A stretch of 64,000 nt of DNA from Photobacterium sp. DA100 (GTDB taxonomy: Bacteria; Pseudomonadota; Gammaproteobacteria; Enterobacterales; Vibrionaceae), in assembly GCF_029223585.1 (NCBI RefSeq), contig NZ_CP119423.1, positions 1,550,001-1,614,000 of the forward strand, written 5' to 3'. Below, one piece after another: positions 1-9,610 of this stretch. The notes under the pieces were generated by a model. That model was not told where the DNA came from. It was given only the letters and a program-made list of their open reading frames with translations, and searched no databases. Positions within the stretch are counted from its first letter, which is position 1, and the number at the start of each line of letters is the position of its first letter. A program made the position numbers and the translations under genes.

Positions 1-122
1 TGTAACCTTCTAAATATGTGCTGAGGATATAGGGTTAAGCCTGATAGTGCAATTTCGCTTGCTTTTTACACGGCCGATTTATTGTTAACATACTGAAAGT
101 TATCTGATCATCAGGAGTTGAT

Positions 123-737
123 ATGTTTACCGGAATTGTTCAGGGTACAGCACAAGTTATTGCTATCGAAAAAAAAGAAGCGTTTCAAACCCATGTTGTC
201 CGATTATTCGGCAAGATGCGGGAGGGGTTGGAAATCGGTGCCTCAGTTGCCCATAACGGTTGTTGCCTGACGGTCACGAAACTGGAGGGGGATAATGTTT
301 CTTTCGACCTGATGCAAGAAACACTGGCCGTGACTAACCTCGGCGCACTCAGCGCCGGTGATAGTGTGAATATTGAACGGGCGGCCAAGTTTGGTGATGA
401 AATTGGCGGCCACTCCATGTCGGGGCACATCAATGCGGTAACAACGATCGTTGACATTGAAGTATCGCCAAACAATACAACTATTTGGTTTGAAATCCCC
501 GAATCCTACAATAAATATATCTTGCGCAAGGGATACATTGGTTTGGATGGCTGCTCGTTGACGATAGGTACGGTAGATGAGGATCGTTTCTGTGTGCATT
601 TGATCCCTGAAACCTTGCAACGAACCCTATTTGGCGTGAAGAAAGTCGGTGCTAAAGTCAATATCGAAATCGATCCTCAAACCCAAGCCATAGTCGATAC
701 GGTTGAAAGGGTATTGGCTGAAAAAGGCTTAGGATAA
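123..737 (+). CDS. ribE: Riboflavin synthase, alpha subunit
   Basis: This enzyme makes riboflavin from two molecules of 6,7-dimethyl-8-ribityllumazine in the cytoplasm. The 204-residue protein opens with the family hallmark MFTGIVQG. It shows two consecutive lumazine-binding (beta-barrel) repeats, roughly residues 1-90 and 98-187, each with an NGCCLTV- or DGCSLTI-like segment. The length is close to the usual 205-215. The ATG has a CAGGAG ribosome site about 6 bases upstream. The gene stands alone here and ends in a strong hairpin terminator. Only 122 bases lie before it and they show no FMN riboswitch. The family is certain; the symbol follows the ribE usage (ribC in E. coli). Confidence 0.96.
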   Translation: MFTGIVQGTAQVIAIEKKEAFQTHVVRLFGKMREGLEIGASVAHNGCCLTVTKLEGDNVSFDLMQETLAVTNLGALSAGDSVNIERAAKFGDEIGGHSMSGHINAVTTIVDIEVSPNNTTIWFEIPESYNKYILRKGYIGLDGCSLTIGTVDEDRFCVHLIPETLQRTLFGVKKVGAKVNIEIDPQTQAIVDTVERVLAEKGLG

Positions 738-755
738 TTGACTCAAGTAAAATAG

Positions 756-782
756 AAACCCCTACGGTTCAGTAGGGGTTTT
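756..782 (+). terminator. Rho-independent terminator after ribE
   Basis: A 10-bp stem (AAACCCCTAC paired with GTAGGGGTTT) closes a 6-base loop and runs into T residues 19 bases after the ribE stop codon. The A-rich left arm means it could also serve the leftward gene at 819-1022. Confidence 0.85.
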
Positions 783-818
783 GAATATCGGATACGGCAT
801 TTAATAACAGCCAATGGA

Positions 819-1022
819 CTAGAAAATCTGCTCATCATCGGCATCGACAAATAAGTTGATGGTCTTATGTAGTTCATCAACTTGCATATTTAGATGGATG
901 GCGTGGCAGCAGGCAGGGCAGTCATCATAGAACTCTTGGCTGCCTGCACTGGCATCAAGAGTAATAGGGATGTTGTGGCCACAGTGTGGGCATACTACTG
1001 TCTGCTCTGTGTAATTCTTCAT
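819..1022 (-). CDS. CPXCG-motif cysteine-rich small protein (zinc-ribbon type)
   Basis: A 67-residue protein with CPHCG at residues 11-15 and a CPACC pair near residue 36, the four-cysteine layout of the CPXCG-motif family found in gammaproteobacteria. Such spacing usually binds one zinc ion. No function is known for the family. The acidic C-terminal third (DELHKTINLFVDADDEQIF) is typical. It is a single gene; the ribE terminator hairpin lies on its downstream side. An AAGGAG-like site precedes the ATG. Confidence 0.85.
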   Translation of the reverse strand: MKNYTEQTVVCPHCGHNIPITLDASAGSQEFYDDCPACCHAIHLNMQVDELHKTINLFVDADDEQIF

Positions 1023-1355
1023 AGTGTACTCCTTGCAAACTTAAGCCAAGAATTAGCATCCAAGTTGCAATAATTCCCGAGAACGCGACTGGTTCAGTTC
1101 AATGATTTAACTTTAGCGTTAAGCATTCGTTTTCGCCTCAAATTATCTATAAAGTTTGAACTCACAGAAAGTTATGACAAAGAAGAGAGTTGCAGCGATC
1201 AGATATTAAAAAAAGACTGGACGTATAAATTTCTGTTTATATTGGTGAAATAAATATTAGGTCAGAAATGGCACATTTTGCGACTGCAAGGACAGAGCAA
1301 AAAGGTGTAAACAATATCATGGTTACAATGACACCTTTGCATCTAAGCAACGGTA
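1023..1355. other. Intergenic region with no recognised gene
   Basis: AT-rich sequence upstream of the CPXCG gene (its promoter must lie here) and downstream of the yniC remnant. I see no open frame with a ribosome site, no tRNA and no clear hairpin. Because the neighbouring yniC is broken, part of this stretch may be decayed coding sequence. Confidence 0.5.
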
Positions 1356-1582
1356 TCAGATGGTTGCAATTAATTGCTTATTTACTTCGGGTAACGAGTT
1401 AAGTTTGCGGTTGGCAGTTGACCAGCGTGGACCATTGGCATATACGGCATCAGGGACGGCCACCCTTTTCATTTGGGCCGCTTTCGCGGCCAGCAGGCCG
1501 GTTACCGAGTCCTCGACGGCAATAAATGACTGTGGGCTAACACCGAGCACATCAGCAGCGTTGATGGCGAGAATAATTGGGC
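1356..1582 (-). pseudogene. Remnant of yniC (hexitol phosphatase B, HAD family), 3' end only
   Basis: Reading leftward from the yniA stop, one frame without a good start encodes a peptide that matches only the C-terminal third of YniC-type HAD phosphatases. It contains VEDSVTGLLAAKAAQMKR, the HAD motif IV acidic pair with the following helix, then VPD and a YniC-like tail. The first roughly 140 residues, including the nucleophile motif DxDGT, are absent: the frame runs straight back into the 3' end of yniA. In E. coli yniA and yniC are close neighbours, so the position fits. This looks like an internal deletion that fused the yniA end to the yniC end. A short translated product cannot be excluded. 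Confidence 0.7.
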
Positions 1583-2446
1583 CTATTTCAGCCCTAGCTC
1601 TTCCATCATATGTTCTGCCTGGGTGATGTAGCTACCGCCGAACAGGTTGCAGTGGTTGAGCACATGGTAAAGGTTGTAGAGCGTTTTGCGCTTTTCATAG
1701 CCGTCTTCCAGCGGCCAGACAGACTGGTATCCTTCGTAGAAGCTGGGTGGGAACCCACCAAACAGTTCGGTCATAGCGATATCACATTCACGATCCCCCC
1801 AATAGCTGGCAGGATCATAGATGATAGGCCCGGTAACGGTAACGGCGGTATTGCCATGCCAGAGATCGCCATGCAGCAACGAGGGCTTGGGTTGGTGGTG
1901 TACCAGAAGATCGATTACTTTGCTGGTGATCGTATCGATATTGCCAAAATCGATGCCTTTTTCCGAACAAAGCTGCAACTGCCAGGCAATGCGTTGTTCA
2001 GCGAAGAAGCGGCACCATTTGCGGCACCATTGGTTGGGCTGCGGGGTCAAGCCAATGTAGTTATCGAGGTCAAAGCCATACTCCCCCTGTTCGCCCCAGG
2101 CATGCATCCGAGCCAACTGCTCCCCAAGCGTATAGGCAGATTGGTTATCGATCACTTTCGTCGGCAGGTAGTTGAGGACAATAAAAGCCCGGTCTTTGGA
2201 TGTGCCGAGGTGGATAAACTGGGGTACTTGGATACAGTCGGTTTCGTTGAGTAGCCTCAGGCTCTCCGCTTCTGTCTCGAACATAACAAGCCGTTCGCGA
2301 TCGTTGAGCTTGACGAAGTAACGGTCGGTACCGTCTCCGATGCAGTAGCATTCATTAATGTCACCGCCTTCAAGCACTTCCTTTTCGCTGATTTTGAATG
2401 GTCTATCCAATACCTCAGAAAGTTGGTGAGAAATTGCTTGCCACAT
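1583..2446 (-). CDS. yniA: Fructosamine-kinase-family protein, YniA type
   Basis: A 287-residue kinase of the fructosamine-3-kinase/APH fold. HGDLWHGN is the catalytic loop (Asp as base, Asn for metal) and YDPASYWGDRE follows as the DxD-type metal site. YFVKL near residue 45 carries the ATP-binding Lys. Relatives phosphorylate sugars or glycated amines; the physiological substrate of YniA is not settled. I chose the ATG at 2446 rather than one four codons upstream, because GGAGGA lies just before it inside those codons. The gene ends against the yniC remnant, so the usual yniA-yniC neighbourhood has been damaged. Confidence 0.9.
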   Translation of the reverse strand: MWQAISHQLSEVLDRPFKISEKEVLEGGDINECYCIGDGTDRYFVKLNDRERLVMFETEAESLRLLNETDCIQVPQFIHLGTSKDRAFIVLNYLPTKVIDNQSAYTLGEQLARMHAWGEQGEYGFDLDNYIGLTPQPNQWCRKWCRFFAEQRIAWQLQLCSEKGIDFGNIDTITSKVIDLLVHHQPKPSLLHGDLWHGNTAVTVTGPIIYDPASYWGDRECDIAMTELFGGFPPSFYEGYQSVWPLEDGYEKRKTLYNLYHVLNHCNLFGGSYITQAEHMMEELGLK

Positions 2447-2658
2447 AGCATCCTCCACGAAACATCAATTTGCAGTTGGGCTCATTGCCTCTTCAACATA
2501 GTAGTCTATTTATTGAGCTAATAACTGGGTATTTATCAAGGTTTTAATGTTCTCAGACGAAAAAGAATGCGATTTTGTACGGGAAGCGCACGTATTCCCT
2601 GCATAACAGGATAGAAAAAGTGCAAGTAATGAATAGTCTACTGGCCGCAATATGAAAG

Positions 2659-2683
2659 TAAGCCGGCAGTGTTTGCCGGCTTA
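2659..2683 (-). terminator. Hairpin terminator at the end of hutIGUH
   Basis: A perfect 10-bp stem, TAAGCCGGCA with TGCCGGCTTA, around a 5-base loop, 23 bases past the hutH stop. On the leftward strand the T stretch after the stem is weak (CTTTC), so termination may be incomplete or the hairpin may act mainly as 3' end protection. Confidence 0.65.
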
Positions 2684-2705
2684 AAATAGGATAGCGGCAA
2701 GTTGG

Positions 2706-4238
2706 TTACAGGCTCGGAAGCAGTTGCGAAGGCATTAGGCTGTTGTAATGCGCTTCCAATAGTAGCTCATTGGCTTTTTCGATATCCGGAGCGAAGTAGC
2801 GATCCTTGTCGTAGAAGCTCACCCGGGCGCGAAGCATTTCCTTGGCTTGCTCAATACGCTCTGAACTGCGGTTTGGCGTGCGGAAATCCAAGCCTTGTGC
2901 CGCGGCAAGAAGCTCGACAGCCAAAATCCCGCGGGTATTTTCTGCCATGTCTTTGAGCCTGCGGCCGGCAAAGGTGGCCATCGAGACATGATCTTCCTGG
3001 TTGGCCGAGGTCGGCAAACTATCGACCGAAGCCGGATGGGCTAGGGTCTTGTTCTCGCTGGCCAGTGCAGCTGACGTCACCTGCGCTATCATAAAACCGG
3101 AGTTTACCCCGCCGTTATCCACCAAGAATGGCGGCAGTTTGCTCAGCCCGCTATCGATCAACAGGGCCATACGACGCTCTGACAAGCTGCCAATTTCGGC
3201 AATGGCCAGCGCAAGGTTATCAGCTGCCATGGCAACCGGCTCTGCATGAAAGTTACCACCGGAAATGATGTCGCCATCATCAGCGAATACCAGTGGGTTG
3301 TCAGAAACGGCATTGGCTTCGATTTCCAGAATATCCGCAGAATGGCGGATCTGCTGCAGGCAAGCCCCCATCACCTGAGGCTGGCAGCGAAGCGAGTAGG
3401 GGTCTTGGACTTTTTCGCACTGCTGGTGAGATAAGCCAATCTCGCTTTCTTTGTCCAACAGATGGCGGTAGGCCATCGCGGCATCAATCTGGCTGCGGTG
3501 ACCACGAACGCGGTGGATACGAGGGTCAAACGGACGGCGGCTACCAAGTGCAGCATCAACCGACATTGCACCACAGACGGTGCCCGAGGCATACAGATCT
3601 TCTGCGGCAAACAAGCCTTCCAGCGCAAATGCGGTGGACGCTTGTGTGCCATTGAGCAGTGCGAGACCTTCTTTCGGGGCTAAAGTGATAGGCTCTAAGC
3701 CAGCAATCTTCAATGCTGCCGCGCCGCTGATAACCTCGCCATTGTGACGAGCTTGTCCTTCACCCAATAGTACCGTGCTCATATGTGCCAACGGGGCAAG
3801 ATCCCCCGATGCACCAACCGATCCTTTCTGTGGGATGCAAGGGTAGACTTCGGCATTGACCAGGGTGATGAGCGCATCAACCACCTTGGGGCGGATCCCC
3901 GAGTAACCGCGGGCAAGGCTGTTGATCTTCAGAGCCATCATCAGCCTGACGGTATGATCTTCCATGAACTCGCCAATGCCGGCGGCATGGGACAGAACGA
4001 TACTACGCTGGAGGGTTTCCAAATCTTCAACGGCGATACGGGTATTGGCGAGCAAACCAAATCCTGTGTTGATACCGTATACGACTTTGTCCTCTGCGAT
4101 CACCTGTTCAACGGCTCGGGTACTTGCCAACATATCATCATAAGCTGCGCTGTTGAGTGACAGTGTCACCTTGTGGCGGCTGATGTGTCGCAGTTGCTTG
4201 AGTGACAGTTTCCCTGGATTGATTTCAATTTGGTACAT
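2706..4238 (-). CDS. hutH: Histidine ammonia-lyase
   Basis: Removes ammonia from L-histidine to give urocanate, the first step of histidine breakdown. The 510-residue protein has the normal family length. It carries the Ala-Ser-Gly triad (A143-S144-G145 in [12 protein letters not shown]) that cyclises to the MIO electrophile, and Tyr in YGINTGFG near residue 54. It is the last gene of the leftward hutI-hutG-hutU-hutH operon, starting 11 bases after hutU. An AGGA ribosome site lies before the ATG. Confidence 0.97.
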   Translation of the reverse strand: MYQIEINPGKLSLKQLRHISRHKVTLSLNSAAYDDMLASTRAVEQVIAEDKVVYGINTGFGLLANTRIAVEDLETLQRSIVLSHAAGIGEFMEDHTVRLMMALKINSLARGYSGIRPKVVDALITLVNAEVYPCIPQKGSVGASGDLAPLAHMSTVLLGEGQARHNGEVISGAAALKIAGLEPITLAPKEGLALLNGTQASTAFALEGLFAAEDLYASGTVCGAMSVDAALGSRRPFDPRIHRVRGHRSQIDAAMAYRHLLDKESEIGLSHQQCEKVQDPYSLRCQPQVMGACLQQIRHSADILEIEANAVSDNPLVFADDGDIISGGNFHAEPVAMAADNLALAIAEIGSLSERRMALLIDSGLSKLPPFLVDNGGVNSGFMIAQVTSAALASENKTLAHPASVDSLPTSANQEDHVSMATFAGRRLKDMAENTRGILAVELLAAAQGLDFRTPNRSSERIEQAKEMLRARVSFYDKDRYFAPDIEKANELLLEAHYNSLMPSQLLPSL

Positions 4239-4249
4239 ACAACGTCCTG

Positions 4250-5941
4250 TTACTTCTGGGTTGATGGGATCATCGGCAAATCGAGGCCTTGCTCTTCGGC
4301 GCAGTTAACCGCGATGTCGTAACCGGCGTCGGCGTGGCGCATCACACCCGTGGCCGGGTCATTGCGAAGCACACGGCCAACGCGTGCAGCGGCTTCATCG
4401 GTTCCGTCACAGACAATGACCATGCCTGAGTGTTGCGAGAAGCCCATACCCACGCCACCGCCATGGTGTAGCGATACCCAGGTGGCACCTGATGCGGTGT
4501 TGAGCAGGGCATTGAGTAGTGGCCAGTCAGAGACTGCATCGGAGCCGTCCATCATACCTTCCGTTTCACGGTTCGGGCTGGCGACAGAGCCAGAATCAAG
4601 GTGGTCGCGACCAATAACAATCGGTGCCTTCAGCTCACCATTTTTCACCATTTCGTTGAACGCTTTGCCCAAGCGAGCACGATCTTTGAGACCAACCCAG
4701 CAGATACGTGCAGGCAAACCTTGGAACTGGATTCGCTCACGGGCCATATCGAGCCAGTTGTGCAAATGAGGATTATCAGGGATCAACTCTTTGACTTTCT
4801 GGTCCGTTTTGTAGATATCTTCCGGATCGCCAGACAATGCAGCCCAGCGGAAAGGCCCAACACCCTCGCAGAATAATGGGCGAATGTAGGCTGGCACGAA
4901 GCCCGGGAAGTCGAAGGCATTCTCAACACCGACTTCAAAAGCCATTTGACGGATATTGTTACCATAATCGACGGTCGCCGAGCCGGCTTTCTGGAGCGCC
5001 AACATAGCTTCGACCTGAACGGCCATGGAGGCTTTGGCTGCTTTGACTACCGCAGCTTCATCGCGTTGGCGCATCTCGGCGGCATGCTCCATAGTCCAGC
5101 CCTGTGGTAAGTAGCCATTCAATGGGTCATGGGCAGAGGTTTGGTCGGTGGTGCAATCAGGCACGATGCCACGGCGAACAATTTCAGGGAACACATCGGC
5201 GGCATTGCCAAGCAGACCAACAGAGACAGGCTTTCCGGTTTGTTTGGCTTCTTCGATAATCGCCAACGCTTCATCAAGAGAAGTCGCCTTGCAATCTACA
5301 TAGCCGGTACGTAGGCGGTAGTCGATGCGGCTCTCATCACATTCAACGGCAATCATTGAGAAGCCGGCCATGGTGGCCGCCAACGGCTGAGCGCCCCCCA
5401 TTCCGCCCAAGCCTCCCGTTAGGATCCAACGACCAGAACTGTCTCCACCGAAGTGTTGTTTTGCCATGGCAACAAAGGTTTCATAAGTCCCTTGCACGAT
5501 GCCCTGAGAGCCGATATAGATCCAGCTGCCTGCGGTCATTTGGCCGTACATCATCAAGCCTTCCTTATCGAGCTCGTTGAAATGCTCCCAGTTAGCCCAG
5601 TGCGGAACCAAGTTTGAGTTGGCAATCAATACCCGCGGCGCGTTAGTGTGGGTTTTGAATACACCGACAGGCTTGCCGGATTGAACCAGCAAGGTTTCAT
5701 CTTCTTCAAGGCGCTTTAGCACCTCGACAATTTTGTCATAGCACTGCCAGTTCCTTGCAGCACGACCAATGCCGCCATATACCACCAAAGCGTGTGGGTG
5801 TTCCGCCACATCGGGATGCAGGTTGTTCATCAACATCCGAAGTGGGGCTTCGGTTAACCATGACTTGGCATTTAGCGTTGTGCCCGTCGGGGCAATAATG
5901 GTACGGCTTTCGTCCAAGCGAGGTTGGGTATCTTGTGTCAT
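4250..5941 (-). CDS. hutU: Urocanate hydratase
   Basis: Adds water to urocanate to give imidazolonepropionate, using tightly bound NAD+ as an electrophile. The 563-residue length is right for the family. The glycine-rich NAD-binding stretch [12 protein letters not shown] starts near residue 175, and [15 protein letters not shown] lies near the C-terminus. AAGGAG sits 6 bases before the ATG. A 55-base spacer separates it from hutG and 11 bases from hutH, so all four genes are probably one transcript. Confidence 0.97.
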   Translation of the reverse strand: MTQDTQPRLDESRTIIAPTGTTLNAKSWLTEAPLRMLMNNLHPDVAEHPHALVVYGGIGRAARNWQCYDKIVEVLKRLEEDETLLVQSGKPVGVFKTHTNAPRVLIANSNLVPHWANWEHFNELDKEGLMMYGQMTAGSWIYIGSQGIVQGTYETFVAMAKQHFGGDSSGRWILTGGLGGMGGAQPLAATMAGFSMIAVECDESRIDYRLRTGYVDCKATSLDEALAIIEEAKQTGKPVSVGLLGNAADVFPEIVRRGIVPDCTTDQTSAHDPLNGYLPQGWTMEHAAEMRQRDEAAVVKAAKASMAVQVEAMLALQKAGSATVDYGNNIRQMAFEVGVENAFDFPGFVPAYIRPLFCEGVGPFRWAALSGDPEDIYKTDQKVKELIPDNPHLHNWLDMARERIQFQGLPARICWVGLKDRARLGKAFNEMVKNGELKAPIVIGRDHLDSGSVASPNRETEGMMDGSDAVSDWPLLNALLNTASGATWVSLHHGGGVGMGFSQHSGMVIVCDGTDEAAARVGRVLRNDPATGVMRHADAGYDIAVNCAEEQGLDLPMIPSTQK

Positions 5942-5996
5942 GTGGCTCTCCTTGCAATGCTGTCACTGTAATGATTTATTAAGACAGCGGCGTTGA

Positions 5997-7022
5997 TTAA
6001 CGTAGGGCACGGGCGATGGTCCAGGCCAATCGCGCGGCGAGTCGTGCTGTTTGGTTGTCGATATCAAAGCGCGGGTTATATTCCGCCATATCAGCAACCA
6101 GAACTTTCTTTTCTCCCGCCGGTGTTTCGGCAGCTAATACGGTGTTGATCAATGGCTCAATGATGTCCTGCGGTACACCACGCGCAGCCGGCGCGCTGAC
6201 GCCCGGCGCGGTACAGGCTGGGAACACATCAATATCTACGGTGAGGTAGAGGTAATCACATTGGGCGATGAAGTGCTCGAGTGATTCAATCACCAGCGGC
6301 AGACGCTGGTGGGTGAGCTCACAGTCATCGAAATAGAACACGCCCAGTTTATCGGCCTTGTCATATAGAGCTTGGGTGTTGCTGGCTCGGCTCAAACCCA
6401 GACAGGCATAGTGGAACGGCCAGCCTTGTAGTTCGCAGAATCGTGCGATTTGCTGGAAAGGAGTCCCCGAACTGCCTTGCTCGGCTGATGCACCAGATGG
6501 CGGATTACGCAGATCAAAATGGGCGTCAAAATTGACAATACCAATTTGGGGTGTCGGCATAGCGATACCCAGATACTCTGGTTCAATCACCCCCTCCTGC
6601 GCGTGTTGCTTTTGCAGTAGATAATTGCCGATCCCTTGGAATGTTCCCCAGGCAACCTCGTGACCACCACCGAATACAATCACTTTGTGCTTTTGGCGCA
6701 GTGCGCGGCAGACATCGTCTCCCAAGCGCTGTTGGGCCAACTCAAGGTTGCCGTCATTGCAGGAAATATCCCCACCATCATAAACGGGATCTGTATGGTG
6801 CCAAGCGAGGTTCGCCAAGGCTTTTCTAATCGATATTGGGGCATCGTAGGCGCCGGTACGCCCTTTGTTACGGGAAACCCCCTCATCGCAGGCAAAACCG
6901 AGCAGCATGATACCGGGATCATTAACCTCGTCGGCCGGCTTGATCACTTCATGCCAGCGTAATCCAAGGTTACCGTCTTCGGGATCACTGCGGCCTTGCC
7001 AGACTGTCATATCTACCGACAT
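5997..7022 (-). CDS. hutG: Formimidoylglutamase
   Basis: Cleaves N-formimino-L-glutamate to glutamate and formamide, the final step of the short hut pathway. It is an arginase/agmatinase-fold Mn enzyme: GGGHEV (His121), NFDAHFD (D166, H168, D170) and TVDIDVF near residue 250 supply the metal ligands. I chose the ATG at 7022, which gives 341 residues. AAGGAG overlapping the hutI stop codon lies right before it, and the 19 extra residues of a longer frame overlap hutI and look unlike the family. Translation is probably coupled to hutI. Confidence 0.95.
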   Translation of the reverse strand: MSVDMTVWQGRSDPEDGNLGLRWHEVIKPADEVNDPGIMLLGFACDEGVSRNKGRTGAYDAPISIRKALANLAWHHTDPVYDGGDISCNDGNLELAQQRLGDDVCRALRQKHKVIVFGGGHEVAWGTFQGIGNYLLQKQHAQEGVIEPEYLGIAMPTPQIGIVNFDAHFDLRNPPSGASAEQGSSGTPFQQIARFCELQGWPFHYACLGLSRASNTQALYDKADKLGVFYFDDCELTHQRLPLVIESLEHFIAQCDYLYLTVDIDVFPACTAPGVSAPAARGVPQDIIEPLINTVLAAETPAGEKKVLVADMAEYNPRFDIDNQTARLAARLAWTIARALR

Positions 7023-7032
7023 GGGGGACTCC

Positions 7033-8265
7033 TTATTGCCCTGAACTAGGTAAAATAGCTTGGTTGAATAGCTCACCATTGACTACCCGCGCCTTAAGAT
7101 CGGGCACACCTATTCGGTATGACAGCTCAGCCGGGTGAGATAAGTTCCAAATGGCCAAATCGGCTTTCATGCCTGCACGGATTTGTCCTCGTTGTTCATG
7201 TATCCCCAACGCTTTGGCGGCATTGGCCGTGACACCGCGTAGGCACTCTTCAGGCGTCAGCCGGAATAAGGTGCAAGCCATGTTCATCATGGTGCGGATG
7301 GAAGCTATCGGCGAGGTGCCGGGGTTGAAGTCGGTGGAAATCGCCAGCGGTACGTTCAGTTGACGGAGCTGATCAAGCGGTGGCATTTGGCTCTCACGAA
7401 GAAAATAAAAGGCACCGGGCAGCAAGGTTGCCACAGTGCCGCAAGCGGCGAGGGCGGCAACCCCTTCGTTATCAAGGTACTCAATATGGTCAACAGACAA
7501 AGCCCCCATTCTTGCGGCCATCGCACTGCCACCTAAGTTGGAAAGCTGTTCGGTGTGGCCTTTAATGGCAAGGCCATGTTTTTGTGCTGCTTGGAATACT
7601 TGCTGGCACTGGCTGGTAGTAAAGCCAATGCTCTCGCAAAATACATCCACCGCGTCGGCCAGTTTTTCTTGCGCGGCGGCAGGAATGATTTCATCACAGA
7701 CAAATCGGATATAGCTGTCTGGATCATCGACGTATTCTGGCGGTAGGGCATGAGCGGCAAGCAATGTTGTCGATACATTGATATCGGGCATTTCGCCAAT
7801 GCGGCGGGCCACCCTGAGCATTTTCAGCTCATCTTCGAGGGTGAGGCCATAGCCAGACTTGATTTCGACAGTGGTCACCCCTTCATTCTTCAGGCCTTGC
7901 AAACGCTCACACGCCAGCTTGAACAGTGTGTCTTCTGATGCATCGCGGGTTGCCCGGACAGTCGACAGAATTCCCCCGCCGGCGGTGGCGATTTGCTCAT
8001 ACGGGACACCGTTGAGGCGTTGTTCGAATTCTCCAGCGCGGTTGCCGGCAAAAACCAGATGGGTGTGACAATCAATCAATCCCGGAGTGACAAGTGCGTC
8101 CTGGCAGTCTACGACTTCAGGGTGGCCGTGGCAGTCGAAGTGCTCCTTGTGGCCGGCATACATGATCTTGCCGTCTTGGATGCCAATCATGGCATCGCTG
8201 ATCACTTGGTAGCCTTCTTTCCCTGCTAGGGTAACCAGATTGACGTTCGTCAGTACTCTATCCAT
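7033..8265 (-). CDS. hutI: Imidazolonepropionase
   Basis: Hydrolyses imidazolone-5-propionate to N-formimino-L-glutamate. The 410-residue amidohydrolase has the metal-binding motif [10 protein letters not shown] (H67, H69), KSGYGL and further His near residue 240 (KGHTEQLSN), and an Asp in STDFNPGTS near residue 315. It is the first gene of the leftward hut operon, with a HutC-type operator about 55 bases upstream. Its stop codon overlaps the ribosome site of hutG. Confidence 0.97.
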   Translation of the reverse strand: MDRVLTNVNLVTLAGKEGYQVISDAMIGIQDGKIMYAGHKEHFDCHGHPEVVDCQDALVTPGLIDCHTHLVFAGNRAGEFEQRLNGVPYEQIATAGGGILSTVRATRDASEDTLFKLACERLQGLKNEGVTTVEIKSGYGLTLEDELKMLRVARRIGEMPDINVSTTLLAAHALPPEYVDDPDSYIRFVCDEIIPAAAQEKLADAVDVFCESIGFTTSQCQQVFQAAQKHGLAIKGHTEQLSNLGGSAMAARMGALSVDHIEYLDNEGVAALAACGTVATLLPGAFYFLRESQMPPLDQLRQLNVPLAISTDFNPGTSPIASIRTMMNMACTLFRLTPEECLRGVTANAAKALGIHEQRGQIRAGMKADLAIWNLSHPAELSYRIGVPDLKARVVNGELFNQAILPSSGQ

Positions 8266-8318
8266 TTTGCGACCCTGAAGTTATTTACTATCACTAGCAT
8301 TTATTGCTAGTTGCGTTA

Positions 8319-8330
8319 ATGTATATACAA
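8319..8330 (-). promoter_or_regulatory. HutC-type operator before hutI
   Basis: The 10-bp perfect palindrome TGTATATACA lies at 8320-8329, 55 bases upstream of the hutI start. HutC repressors of the GntR/HutC family bind a TGTATATACA-like site, and urocanate releases them. The site is visible in the sequence; binding is inferred from the family and from the hutC gene next door. Confidence 0.75.
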
Positions 8331-8477
8331 ATTAATAGGCAATTAGAGGTTAAAGTTCAAGGTGGGATGTAAATGAAATGTGATTGTAATTGTAATTAAT
8401 TGCTGACAATCGTTGGGTTATGAGAGGGATCGCACGTTTGAAATGCGTTTATGCAGAGAAAGATTTTGAGGAGTGAA

Positions 8478-8529
8478 TAGTTCCTAGTTCCTAGTTCCTA
8501 GTTCCTAGTTCCTAGTTCCTAGTTCCTAG
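8478..8529. repeat. Tandem repeat, seven copies of TAGTTCC
   Basis: Seven exact head-to-tail copies of the heptamer TAGTTCC plus a partial eighth (TAG), with no interruptions. It sits in the spacer between the hutC stop and the hut promoter region, about 150 bases upstream of the HutC operator on the transcribed side. Perfect short tandem repeats gain and lose copies by slippage; here each change would alter spacing by 7 bases. Confidence 0.97.
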
Positions 8530-8618
8530 AATACGAACCTTGGTTGTCAGGAAAAGTAATTAAAGCCAATGCCGATATGCCATGTTTTTGTAAGGCCTAG
8601 GCTTTTAGGATCTAGCAA

Positions 8619-9329
8619 CTAAATCCCTACCTGTGTACGCGAGCTCAGTTTGTATTTATTGCCCGGATGATAGAGTAGGGCTGTGCTTATCAAATTGTTG
8701 TTGCTCCAGGTACGGCGATTAAGCAGCAGGCAAGGTGCCTGCGGGCTGACCTTAAGCAACTCAGCAATCCGCTGGGGAGGCAGCAAGGCTTCTACTGTGT
8801 GCTCAATGTCGCTGAGCGGGCAAGCTTTGACCAAGTATTCGTTAGGGGTCTGCGTACTGAAGTCTTGCTCGATGTAGGCCGGTGCGTGTTCTGGGTTAAC
8901 CCAGCGCTCTTCCAGTTGAATCGGTGAGCTATTTTCGAAATGGACAATTTGGGTGAAATAAACCTCCGTGCCTTGGCGCACGCCAAGTCGCAGCGCGATA
9001 TCTTCGGTTGCTTGGATAGTTGATTGAGAGATCACATCTGATGAATAGCGGTGGCCGCGGTTTTTCACTTCTTCGGCAATGTTGCGGATTTCCATCAGGG
9101 GGGATTCCGCTTTCTTATGACAGACAAATGTACCCAGGCGTGGCGTTCTTTCGAGAAAGCCTTCCTTGACCAGTTCGGTGATGGCTTTGTTGGCGGTCAT
9201 ACGGCTTACCGCGAATTGTTCAGACAGTGACATTTCGGTCGGTATCCTATGGCCCGGTGGCCATTGGCGGGTATGAATCCTTTCTAGCAGGTACTGTTTG
9301 ATCTGCTGATAACGAGGTGACTGAGCCAT
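8619..9329 (-). CDS. hutC: Histidine utilisation repressor HutC (GntR family)
   Basis: A 236-residue regulator with a GntR winged helix at about residues 5-70 (MSLSEQFAVSRMTANKAI is the helix-turn-helix) and a UTRA ligand domain from about residue 90 to the end. Known HutC proteins repress hut genes until urocanate binds the UTRA domain. It is transcribed in the same direction as hutIGUH and lies just upstream. An imperfect copy of the same operator lies before its own start, so autoregulation is likely. Confidence 0.92.
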   Translation of the reverse strand: MAQSPRYQQIKQYLLERIHTRQWPPGHRIPTEMSLSEQFAVSRMTANKAITELVKEGFLERTPRLGTFVCHKKAESPLMEIRNIAEEVKNRGHRYSSDVISQSTIQATEDIALRLGVRQGTEVYFTQIVHFENSSPIQLEERWVNPEHAPAYIEQDFSTQTPNEYLVKACPLSDIEHTVEALLPPQRIAELLKVSPQAPCLLLNRRTWSNNNLISTALLYHPGNKYKLSSRTQVGI

Positions 9330-9343
9330 AACGCTTTTCCTAA

Positions 9344-9355
9344 TTGCCTATACAA
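9344..9355 (-). promoter_or_regulatory. Imperfect HutC-type operator before hutC
   Basis: TTGCCTATACAA differs from the symmetrical form TTGTATATACAA at two positions and lies 15 bases upstream of the hutC start. The weaker match compared with the hutI site would fit mild autorepression. This is inference from sequence only. Confidence 0.5.
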
Positions 9356-9437
9356 ATAAAAGCAAGATTTTTTAAACTTGGCAAGTGCTATGTCCAAGCC
9401 GCAGGTGAATTAGCCGGCTGTTTAACAACATTGTTTT

Positions 9438-9467
9438 TTGCAATTGGCTTGTCGCGTTTGTTATAGT
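9438..9467 (+). promoter_or_regulatory. thrS: Candidate sigma-70 promoter for thrS
   Basis: TTGCAA at 9438-9443 and TATAGT at 9462-9467 with an 18-base spacer, about 140 bases before thrS. This leaves a long untranslated leader. Such leaders carry the autoregulatory operator of thrS in E. coli, but I cannot fold this one by eye. Confidence 0.4.
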
Positions 9468-9610
9468 TGCAGCTTCGCTCAGCGATTTTGGCCTGCTCAG
9501 TATTGCAGCGCCGGATTTCTGGGTTTTCTTTTATTTAGCTCTCAAAGCTTTATATTTTTAATTCAACATGTCTTGCTTGGTGTGCAAGACCACTGTGAAA
9601 GGATATTTAC

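Larger units (their letters stand above)
8266..8618. other. hutC-hutI intergenic region (control region of hutIGUH)
   Basis: A 353-base stretch between the hutC stop and the hutI start, both genes reading leftward. It holds a HutC-type operator at 8319-8330, a possible CRP half-site (TGTGA at 8379-8383) on a poorly conserved 16-bp frame, and a 7-bp tandem repeat at 8478-8529. No open frame looks coding. The length and operator imply that hutI has its own promoter here. Confidence 0.7.

Noticed and set aside
1..122. FMN riboswitch before ribE
   Set aside because: Too short and lacking the conserved RFN element bases; only an ordinary leader is visible.
1610..2254. 214-codon rightward frame inside yniA
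   Set aside because: Antisense shadow of the clearly conserved YniA kinase; no ribosome site and no family resemblance.
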